Shown here one piece after another: positions 55,900 through 64,000 of a stretch of 64,000 nucleotides of DNA (positions within the stretch are counted from its first letter, which is position 1; the number at the start of each line of letters is the position of its first letter). Source of the stretch: Trichobilharzia regenti. Taxonomy: Eukaryota; Platyhelminthes; Trematoda; Strigeidida; Schistosomatidae. The DNA is taken from positions 27,699,362 through 27,763,361 of the forward strand of contig OX235262.1 of NCBI GenBank assembly GCA_944472135.2, given 5' to 3'. Made by a program: the position numbers and the translations under genes. Under the pieces are notes generated by a model. It was not told where the DNA came from. It did no database searches and worked only from the letters and a program-made list of their open reading frames with translations.

Positions 55900-56020
55900 T
55901 TTCCTGTCGATTGACTGGACCAAAGTGCTCGGCTTCTTGTGCAGATGCTTCCACGATGTCTGGGCGTGTAATTGGAAGTTAATTGGTGGACAGTGACCAG
56001 CAGTGGAATTCAGGATGTAC
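55900..56020 (-). repeat. SM-alpha-type fragment, reverse
   Basis: GACTGGACCAAAGTGCTCGG start, GTGGACAGTGACCAGCAGTG and GAATTCAGGATGTACAC end. It lies head to head with the forward copy that follows. Confidence 0.6.
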
Positions 56021-56021
56021 A

Positions 56022-56225
56022 CTTCTCATGGCCCAAGGGGTCTAGTGGATAATGGTCTGGCGTTTGAAACTATGGACATTGAGTTCGAGTCTCAGTGGGA
56101 ACATCATCACACTGAGGAATGTAGGTACATTCAGTAAAGAGTCCCAAATAGGACGAAATGCGCGTTACCCTGGATTCCAGTCACCATTCTAGTCACTATT
56201 CTAGTCACCATCCACCAATTAACTT
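56022..56225 (+). repeat. SM-alpha-type repeat with hammerhead, forward
   Basis: tRNA-like head with box A AAGGGGTCTAGTGGATAATG and box B GAGTTCGAGTCTC. Hammerhead region at 56131-56175: stem II strands GTCC and GGAC with loop CAAATA and the GAAA box are intact, followed by TGCGCGTTA. The CTGANGA core is changed (GTAAAGA) and the cleavage site is GTT-A rather than GTC. The end unit ATTCTAGTCAC is repeated twice before CATCCACCA. Confidence 0.8.
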
Positions 56226-56399
56226 CTGAGTTAATCTTGTATAATGAGGACAATATAAGCATATTTTTATGATGGACATGTTTTATAATATTCTAAATAG
56301 TGAATACAGAAATAAGCAAATGCATTTGTTCCCCATTCAGAAAAATTTTTATTACTGTGTAGAATGTGTTAAAGGATCCATCAAACACTCCATGCTTAT

Positions 56400-56945
56400 T
56401 ATCTGCCATACGCTGCGGCAAATATGGGAGAAATACAGAGTAGAAAAAGGTGCGGCATCTAAACTTTATAATTTAAGGATGATACTACGAGTGAAGTTGA
56501 TAAAATCTGGTTGACAAGATCTTTGAGAATAACATTTTTTTGCTGACACTCTACAAACAACCAACTCTAATCATCCACTGATTCACCCTTACCTGGATTG
56601 TCTAATTCCATGTGTACTTAAATCTGTATCTGTTATTATGCAGATAGGTACATAGAACATTCGTTGAGAAACATATCCTGCCGCGTTCAACAGCACCTTC
56701 CAGTTTGGCTGAGTAATACAGACAGTAAGACAATTAATTGAATCATCTAGTCAATAATGACCATACAGCATCTGTTGCATCCTTTAACATAGTCTACAAA
56801 GTCTGACAGATTTTGTCGAAACCGACACGAGTTCATTTGTTCTGTATAGCGGACGCTTTGACAATATATAACAATACACCTAGAACTTTGTTTACCCAAA
56901 GAATTTGTACTATCTCTTTGGAAACATAGTTGTGCTATCCAGCGT
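56400..56945 (+). pseudogene. PLE family 1 copy, strongly decayed
   Basis: The plus strand has linker remnants, then RYIEHSLRN (YIG changed to YIE), a 'P.WLS' block, NDHTASVASFNIVYKV, PTRVHLFCIADALTIYNNTP and an end near CTISLET. Many stops are present. Confidence 0.6.
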
Positions 56946-57415
56946 TTATACAGAAGGTATCTAGACAGTTTTCACTGTCACCAGCCAGTACAGAATTTCT
57001 ATTGAGACTTTTCCAACCATGTTCTCTGATAGATAACAATCTCGACCATTTTAAAAGGATCTATTACCCTCATTTTCTGACAAAGGAATGAAATTTAAGC
57101 ACTTTGATAGAGTATAATTCTATAAAAAGATAATTTTACTTGATAAAACAGTGACACACTGTCATGTAGATATAAAATCAAGAGATAAGAAATGACAGAG
57201 CTATCATAAAAAACACTGAATAGTTTATGCAACCTCCTTGATATCTTTATCTGTGTTCGAAACAATACTGTATCATTGTGTTTCATCAAATAAAATTATT
57301 CTGTTATAGAACCCACACTGGTAATATCAAACTTTTCCCTCTATATTCAAATGAATTTTTAGTATTAAACTGGGGCATTCAAAGCAGTTCTGTCCCACAA
57401 AGAGTACTATTATCA
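56945..57415. other. Unassigned stretch, probably PLE 3' untranslated remains
   Basis: No specific match could be confirmed. AT-rich with no coding character. Confidence 0.3.
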
Positions 57416-57419
57416 CAAA

Positions 57420-58410
57420 TGTGGAAATTAAATCAAGGGTGTGAATACATGAAATAATAATAGTATGAAATGCTATTAAAATATGTCACTATAATCACAG
57501 TTAAGTATCAAGTGGCAAAACAATCAGTGTCATATACAATAAAACAATTCATAAGATGTATAGGTGTTGGAAAGGGGCGCATAATTATAGGGTTAGTGAG
57601 CTAATATAAAACGTTATGTAACATGGTGTGAAATTTGGTGAGATGGGATTCAATAGTGTAAAAACATCCTTTGGATTTAGAATGATAAGTGGGATAAGTA
57701 GAAACGATTCAAAGTGAGAATGGTAATAATAATGATAATCGTGGTAATGAAGAAAGGGTAAGCAAATTAAACAAATAAAGAAAATAAATGTCTATCCGTC
57801 TATGGACAAGGCAGAAGTAGAGACTAGACATACTCCTTTTGTACACAAAGGTCTAGCTTAAATTCGTGAATGGCCAAAGCCTCTGCTCTCTTTAGAAGTT
57901 TATAAAGAAGAAAAAGCGGTAGGTAAGCATGGATTCGATAGACAATGATCTTAAAATGATGATCAGGGTTAGCAGAATGACAGGAGGCGATCAAGTGTCC
58001 TAGAATAGAGCTTCACACACTCTTCCTTTCTCCCTTGTAATATCATGTCAGAATATATTTTCGTATCCTTGTGGAAATCGTTCTCCGTCTATGGTCAGTA
58101 TACCTTGTTCCACAAGAGCAGGTGAACTGATAGATGAACATGGAGGCGGTCAGACGAGGGACCTTATCTTTTACAGAGATGCAGAACAACTTAATACCGT
58201 TGAAGTACATTTGTTATTTTGTAGCAAAGAACGTTTTCCTGACTGATTTAGAGACATAGTTTTTGAGCATGTACGCAACTTTGAATTTCAAGTTCATGAA
58301 TATGGTTTTCTTTGGGACTGAGTCGATGACCAGTTTAGACTGCCTGTCATTCGTGTTTCTGTCAATAAATCGGTTCGGGTAACCGTTTTTGGCCAGTGTG
58401 GCCTTTAGGA
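57420..58410 (-). mobile_element. PLE family 1 copy, reverse
   Basis: 3' untranslated region at 57420-57780 (matches 25050-25330: TCACTATAATCACAGTTAAG, AATTCATAAGATG, TGTGTGAAATT-like block), endonuclease tail at 57830-58130 in broken frames (TTGTACACAAAGGTC, CACAAGAGCAGGTGAACTG) and linker at 58140-58410. No frame is long. Confidence 0.6.
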
Positions 58411-58444
58411 AGGCAAGTTCTGAGTCAGCGCCATCAGAACTTTA

Positions 58445-58445
<1 letters not shown>

Positions 58446-58484
<39 letters not shown>

Positions 58485-58560
58485 ACGAGTGTACAGCTTG
58501 ATAGTAAATTCGTTGAAAAGAGTCTCTTCGCTGAATATTCTGTTCTTAATGTTACGATAG
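58446..58560 (+). repeat. (TA)n run plus family 1 terminal motif (right inverted end)
   Basis: (TA)n at 58446-58480, then GAGTGTACAGCTTGATAGTA and AAGAGTCTCTTCGCTGAAT in plus orientation next to a reverse body. This is the same arrangement as 25762-25870. Confidence 0.75.
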
Positions 58561-58564
58561 GAAT

Positions 58565-59540
58565 TAATAAATTATGTGTATATCAATTACACTGCTTCAG
58601 TTCAACCTGAAAACTCGATACAGTTTTGATCCACTTTCAGAAGTAACAACGAATTAACTTTATTTTCGCATGAAGGGCTTGCTAAATAGAGCGTACTCTA
58701 AAATATAGACTTTAGAAATTTTATTATTTTTACAGACATTGTGAACAATATATTCAGTGTTCTGAATTATGGCTTAATAACCATTGAGTTAGACATGGAA
58801 ATAAATGCGCCAAAGAAGTTCTTAATAGCTATAAGTCTCAATTCATCTATTTTATTCTATGACATTATGCTGGCTAAAATAAAATGCCTGATATCAGATT
58901 TCCACATTCAGCCATAAATTTTTGATGAGACACCTTACGCGAAAAATATTATCTTCTTAGATAGCAGCTGTTGAAATTATAGTAGATGCTTATCAAGAAA
59001 TCAAAGACGTTGACAAGTCGTTAGGGTATGGATTATTACCCAGTAACTGATTCACGATATCTCCACTCTCTTACCTCACAACAGTGACCTGAACTCTTGA
59101 CTACGGTCGTGGATATTTATTATTGTTATTATCAGAGTATCTGATCTTCGGCTATCCTTTGATTGCCAGAGAATCTTTTTTCAGCCGAGTACACTTCCCA
59201 AAGAAAAAAAATCTTTAAATTGAACACATATTCACATACCTGTAAGCCTAATTTAAACTGAGAAATATCAAAGGAGACTATTTAATAAACCTTTCATGCC
59301 ATAGGTGAATTTGAAAAAGATAAATACTGATAGTAACAGTACCACTGACGTCTTTTTTGTTACTGATCTTCGTAGATGAAGATGACACGCCACTCATATC
59401 AAGATATTTCAGTCTTAGTACTTTGAATTATATGTTAGTGGATGACAGAAAGATTTATGAATTAGTCATAAACATTAACACCAAAATCATAATACTTCAA
59501 AAAGCAGTAGGAAAAATAAGAGGTAAATGAAGTGAAAATA
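58565..59540. other. Unassigned stretch
   Basis: AT-rich sequence without a recognised element. Confidence 0.4.
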
Positions 59541-59544
59541 GCAT

Positions 59545-59770
59545 CGCTAGATCAGTGATAGAACGCACCCCAACCATGCACACAGGCCACCGTTCAATTT
59601 CAGGCTGACGCCCTTCTAAGACACGTTCAGCTATATTAAGTCGGGTGAACATAGAAGGTTGAGAGTTAGACAAACAATTCCAACCTGCAAAAGAAAATCA
59701 AACCTACTATTGAGACTTTAAAACAAAAATTTGAAGCCCGTGCTCCTTTTGGAAGGAAAGAAAAATGAGA
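59545..59770 (+). repeat. SINE-2 copy, old
   Basis: CTAGATCAGTGATAGAACGC (box A region), CCGTTCAATTTCAGGC (box B region), GGGTGAACATAGAAGGTTGA body and the tail TTTGAAGCCCGTGCTCCTTT, GGAAGGAAAG. Diverged but in family order. Confidence 0.6.
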
Positions 59771-60184
59771 GAAAAAGAAATGTGAACATCTGTTTCGCAT
59801 GAGAAAAATCATTGATTTACTTGTCTATGAGAAAATATACACTGAATAGGGCTAGCCTCTTAATGCTGTTTCCTTTTGCAAAGTTTATTCACTACCTTAT
59901 TATTCCTTATCCAACTTTAAGTTCAGGTTTCACAGTCAGTAGAAATTCATCATTCATCGCTAAATACTCATAAGTTGTTGAAAAGGTGACTCTTTTGAGG
60001 AAGACACTAATTAAATATGACTGCTCGCAAGATTCATAGTCTGGAGTTTTAAAATGCTTTTGTCTTACCGTTTCTTTGACTTTCTAATTACCTTGAGTAA
60101 CTCACACCATTATGAATATTACCATGGCTTCTCTGCCAGTTTCTCAGCCTTTGAAATACGATTAGGCGTAGCGATAGATATGTA

Positions 60185-60320
60185 AAACTTTGGCAGTGTA
60201 GTAGCATGTAATTCCATGTTGGTTTGTTTATTAGATTTATCACACAAAGAAATTGCATTATATGCTGGATGACGTTTCCAATACAATTTATTGTTCACAT
60301 TCATATCAATTATAATTGAT
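60185..60320 (-). mobile_element. PLE family 2 extended terminal fragment
   Basis: ATGTAAAACTTTGGCAGTG, GTAATTCCATGTTGGTTTGT, TTATCACACAAAG, GATGACGTTTCCAATACAAT and TTATTGTTCACATTCATATC. The same extended end recurs at 61560-61670 and 62630-62765. A (TA)n run follows at 60344-60362. Confidence 0.6.
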
Positions 60321-60559
60321 AATACTGATATATCATTGTGTGATATATATATATATATATATAAACAAATTATTATGGAATAAAACTGGGCGTATCTAGT
60401 CTGGGATTTCACTAATTACAGCTCATCTGTTGAAACCTGCATTTAGTTCTCACTCGTATTCCTCTAGCTATCCACTTTTGTAAATGACATTCTTTTGTGA
60501 GAGGTGAAATGAAGAATTAGTAGGTCACTGGTACATTTCTTAAAATAAAATAAACATTT

Positions 60560-61579
60560 GTGTGTTGATTAGATGTATCACACAGTGAAAGAGAATTATT
60601 ATTCACTGGATGACAAGGTTTTGAACAAATTATTACTGTTCATAATCATATCAGTTATAATCACACGACTTCGAAACTTGAGTTTTATAGTTTTCTTTGT
60701 TCTCTCCTACTTCCGTAGGGGTAGTAGAAGTTTTCAGATATCTGGCTGGACAGGTGTTAAATCATTCCCATTCCACCTGTTTTCATTCAGTTGATTCGAT
60801 AAACGAAGCTTCCGTTATCAAACTCTCCCTTTACCCTGTTATAATTGGTTTTAAAACTGTTATCTCATCCCATACATCCTATTGTACGGTTGTGTGTAAT
60901 TGCATGTAGTGCTGTCTACAGCTGAACTATTCCTAGATTTCTCATCTTAATTGGGTCAACTAATGTGAGTTTTGCTATTTTTTCTATGCTCGGCTAGTCT
61001 GACTGCACCTATTCTACTACTTTGACCTATATCTTTGACCTGACAATATTTCTTTAGCACTTAATATATGTGTTGGGAGATTGATAACCCACTTTGTTTT
61101 AGCGATCACCGTTGAATTTGGATTGTTGACTTCGTCGTTCTTAGATGAAGATTTCTCATCTGATAACTTGTTGAACTTTTTGATTTGACTATTTTTGACT
61201 TTGTGAAAGTTGCTGATTTCGAATTGCTGGAGGACTGTGTTATAAGATCATAATCTGCATTGGTAACTATTCCCTTTAGCATTTGTTTCAATTGCTCAAT
61301 TTCACATCTGATCAGTTTCAGCTTTTTAACGATTCTGTGGATCTCTTCTTTCAGGCACAATATTTGTAAGCTTTCTATTCTGCTTCTAACTCTCTCCGTT
61401 GGAACTGGGGCTCGTAGACGTAGATATTTAGGAATGATTTCATTTTTTAAGCATCGAATATTGAAAATACTATGATTTTCATATCTTGCTTCAGTTTGTG
61501 AAAGCCGAGTGAGTTTATTGATAAGTCTTCGTACAGGAAGACCATAAGTCATATTAATATATGTGTAAAACTTGAGCAC
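60560..61579 (-). mobile_element. PLE family 2 copy: N-terminal region joined to GIY-YIG end, reverse transcriptase missing
   Basis: The minus-strand frame at 61106-61579 (157 codons) resembles the N-terminal region of Penelope-like proteins: SIFNIRCLKNEIIPKYLRLR, then a helical stretch SLQILCLKEEIHRIVKKLKL. Directly after its stop region, 60570-61080 reads as the decayed endonuclease and terminus (GIY-YIG remnant near 61000-61040; terminal blocks at 60575-60665). The whole reverse transcriptase is absent, so this is an internally deleted copy. Confidence 0.6.
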
Positions 61580-61735
61580 TGTGATAGTAAGTCATTCCAT
61601 TTTAGTTTGTTAATTAGATGTATCACACAGTGAAACAGTATTATTTACTGGATGAGGTTTTGAGCATCTAATATCTAATAAACAAACTAATTTGGAATTA
61701 CTTACTATTACAGTACCCAAGTTTTGCACATATAT
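61557..61735. repeat. Inverted repeat (about 60-bp arms, 50-bp spacer)
   Basis: The left arm at 61557-61619 (ATATGTGTAAAACTTGAGCA ... TTTGTTAATTAGAT) is mirrored by the right arm at 61670-61735 (ATCTAATAAACAAACTAATT ... AAGTTTTGCACATAT) with about ten differences. The arms are the extended terminus of family 2. Confidence 0.8.
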
Positions 61736-61799
61736 TAATAAACATTTAAGTAAGCACTCATGATAAAAGAATAGAACTTGTGCAGTGTTGTAGAGTATA

Positions 61800-62576
61800 A
61801 TTCCATTTTAGGCAAAAATTGAATACGTTTAATCCTACTCCAGAAATATAATGGAGATATGTGGATGACAACTTTACAGTGTTAAAAACAGAACACATCT
61901 CTAGCTTCTTGACGCATATAAACTCACTAGTGAAGGGAATAAAATCCACTTCTGAATCAGCTAAATGAACTAGGAGAATTAGCTAAAATCAAGCGAACAG
62001 AAGGAGGTAAACTGAACACTAGCGTTTGTAAAATGCAAATGCATTCTGCTAATAGATATTTAGACTTTAATTCATCTCATCCTTTCGTTGTCTTTGAAGG
62101 CAGACTTAGTTGAGTGTCCAAAAAACCGACCAATAACACTATGTAGCACAAAAAAGACCTAATAGATGGAACAAAACAGATAGAAAAAGGGTTACTGTTG
62201 AATAAGTATCCTATAAAATACATTAGGAATATCAAAAAAGGTCAACAACAAAATAAAAATAATAGTGAAACTAATAATGATAACATAAATAAGAGGGAAT
62301 ATAAGGCATCTACAGTAGTTTCACCATTTAAGGAGGGGACATCTGAGACTCTAAGTATCAGTCTAGCAAAGCAAGAAATAGGGTGGCATTCAAACCTACA
62401 AACTCACTCAGATAGGACACGCTCTGTAGGTTAAAGAACCCTGTCTGTTGATCCAACTAGACAAAATAATATAACTTCCGAAATGCCTTCCAGTGACTGT
62501 GAGTGAGGTCAACTACATAGGTCAGACTAGTAGATCGCTGGTAGTCAGATTATCAGAACATAAATTTACCAACAAA
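61800..62576 (+). pseudogene. PLE family 2 copy: reverse transcriptase end, linker and GIY-YIG core
   Basis: The plus strand reads WRYVDDNFTVLKT (intact YVDD), SSFLTHINSLVKGIKSTSES, GGKLNTSVCKMQMHSANRYL, the linker frame at 62198-62434 with a long Asn/Gln-rich stretch (GQQQNKNNSETNNDNINKRE), then SDCE and RSLVVRLSEHK of the GIY-YIG region at 62500-62565. Frames shift in several places. Confidence 0.75.
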
Positions 62577-62629
62577 AATTAACACTGACACCCAATATGA
62601 AAGTTTATATCATCACTTGATATAAGTAT

Positions 62630-62765
62630 AAAACTTGGACAATGTGGCAGAGTATAACTCCATTATAGATAAGATTTTATTTCGGTATATCACAGAGTGT
62701 TGTACAGTCATATTAACGGATGACGTTTCGAGCATAAATTATTGCTCATAATCATATCAAGGTAC
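62630..62765 (-). mobile_element. PLE family 2 terminus inserted inside another family 2 copy
   Basis: The GIY-YIG coding sequence stops after LSEHK at about 62570 and resumes at 62766 (AGCTAAGGTTAGAATGATTG). Between lies an extended terminus in reverse (TATAAAACTTGGACAATGTG, GGATGACGTTTCGAGCATAA, ATTGCTCATAATCATATCAA). The homologous copy at 52380-52400 is uninterrupted here. Confidence 0.7.
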
Positions 62766-63365
62766 CTCAGCTAAGGTTAGAATGATTGACCCTACCCCCA
62801 AAGATAAGGAATTTAAAAAAGCTTAGCCATTGCACTTCATACATCAACACATAATTACACAATAGGATGAGAGAGGTTTTAAATTCTAAGTAATATATGT
62901 AGGTGGTGAGAGAGATGGATTACTGAATGCCGGCTTATTGAGTCTGCACCCAACACATCCAACAGAAATGACTCAATGCAAATACCAGAGATATAGAAGA
63001 TATTACTACTACCAATCAAATCAGAGGAGGATAATAAATAGTCTAAAAATTCTATTTCAATTCACATACATTATAACATTCTGACAAGTTACTTATTTTT
63101 ACTGTAAAAAAACATCTTATTTAGCATCTAACTGTATTTTATTTATAACAGTAATATTATATCTGAATGTATATTGTCTTAAATTGATTTTATTCAAATG
63201 TCTAATCCATTCCACTCATGTATATAAATGAAGTAAAAAGTTGTGTGAGTGACTTGACATGATTGTGAGCAATAGTTTATGCTGGAAACATGGTCAGTAG
63301 TAAATAATACTGTATAACACTGTGAGACTTTATCAAAATTAATTTTACCCATAATAAAGGCGTTC
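62766..63365 (+). pseudogene. PLE family 2 GIY-YIG tail and 3' terminus
   Basis: KVRMIDPTPKDKEFKKA continues the nuclease region in broken frames (compare KVRMVDPEKISNLEKSSA at 21.3 kb). Blocks CTGCACCCAACACATCCAAC and ACCAGAGATATAGAAGATAT match 21110-21200 in reverse. The terminus is at 63245-63350 (GATTGTGAGCAATAGTTTAT, GTATAACACTGTGAGACTTT). Confidence 0.7.
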
Positions 63366-63369
63366 ATGA

Positions 63370-63900
63370 TATCTAGAAAGATAGTGAAAGCTATGCAACC
63401 AACTTGTCCAACTCAGGGAAAATAACTGCATCCAATATTTATCCACCTGAGTTAGAGATCTTTTGCACTACTTCAAAAGCAAGTGAAAACGAAGATCTAT
63501 AAACAGTACAGACTATTTTAAATAGCATTGGTTGATTTTTTTCTGCTCTTATTGACTAAATCTGTCAAATATTTGAGTAGTGATAGAAAAACTTTATTAA
63601 GTTGACAGAATATTAAAGTATTATCATTCAATCAGATAGTCTTATTAAATTATTGAGACTCGCAGAAAGATAATATTGATCTAAATGCTTGATGTCATTT
63701 TATAGTCTTTTAGAGGAACAAAAGGTAAGCATTTTAATACTGTCGTTTGCAATGCCTAGTTTATTTAGATTTGATAGGTATCTATCTACACTTTTGTTAC
63801 ACCAAATGCCCACAAATTTAACTTAAGTGATAGGTGAATGTATCGACCAAACATGAATCCTTTCATGACAGAAAATCATTCTCCGTTGAATGGATATTCT
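63370..63900. other. Unassigned stretch
   Basis: AT-rich sequence without a recognised gene or element. Confidence 0.4.
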
Positions 63901-63904
63901 TTTT

Positions 63905-64000
63905 TGGTTACAGCTTGATTCCACACTGCACTTTTTCGTACAAGTATGGAATTTTCAGCATGAATATCGGTCGTCCAAATTTTGCAGGCCAACCATAGAT
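63905..64000 (-). repeat. SINE-1 copy, reverse, cut by the window edge
   Basis: TTTGGTTACAGCTTGATTCC, GTACAAGTATGGAATTTTCA, TTTTGCAGGCCAACCATAGA: tail and part of the body in reverse. The tRNA-like head lies outside the window. Confidence 0.8.

Noticed and set aside
62198..62434. Asn/Gln-rich host protein
   Set aside because: The frame sits between PLE reverse transcriptase and GIY-YIG sequence and matches the linker at 51.9-52.2 kb; it is element sequence.

Overview
The window reads as AT-rich trematode DNA, most likely Schistosoma. This rests on three things: repeats of the schistosome SM-alpha type that combine a tRNA-like head with a hammerhead ribozyme core; a gene split by introns of only 30-49 nt; and a dense mix of Penelope-like (PLE), CR1-like and RTE-like retroelement relics. 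I cannot fix the species by eye.

Host-type coding content is sparse. At the left edge (3-569) is the end of a multi-pass membrane protein that looks like the TM5-TM7 part of a GPCR. The one substantial intact gene is on the minus strand at 48266-50440: eight exons joined by seven micro-introns give an uninterrupted reading frame of about 640 codons for a Mutator-like (MULE) transposase, with a DDE-type core and a C-terminal SWIM zinc finger. A 120-nt candidate exon with good splice sites lies at 47532-47651. The rest of the window looks like intron or intergenic space.

Layout: 0.6-2.5 kb is unassigned DNA. 2.5-6.6 kb holds PLE debris and two SINEs. 7.1-10.4 kb holds a CR1 tail, three hammerhead repeats and a SINE. 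11.6-19.7 kb is a nested cluster: a PLE with inverted terminal copies, split by a nearly full-length CR1-like LINE (13.54-17.19 kb), followed by two more PLE fragments. 19.8-28.5 kb holds a truncated CR1, several PLE copies and RTE fragments. 29-35.8 kb holds SINEs, a paired inverted hammerhead repeat, CR1 and RTE pieces. 38.4-45.8 kb holds SINEs, SM-alpha pieces, a PLE bracketed by large inverted repeats with a solo LTR in one arm, and a second paired hammerhead unit. 48.2-51.4 kb holds the MULE gene and a CCTAA-rich telomere-like tract. 51.7-63.4 kb is again PLE, RTE, SM-alpha and SINE copies.

The most interesting relations are between element classes. One tRNA-headed SINE family ends in a sequence matching the 3' end of the CR1-like LINE, and a second ends in the 3' end of the RTE-like LINE, so both SINE/LINE partnerships are visible in one window. 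A second hammerhead-bearing repeat family, distinct from SM-alpha, occurs as a head-to-head inverted composite at two loci.

Labels 'PLE family 1, 2, 3', 'SINE-1, SINE-2' and 'HHR-B' are local names used only for this window. All boundaries were set by eye and are approximate except where a duplication or splice site fixes them.
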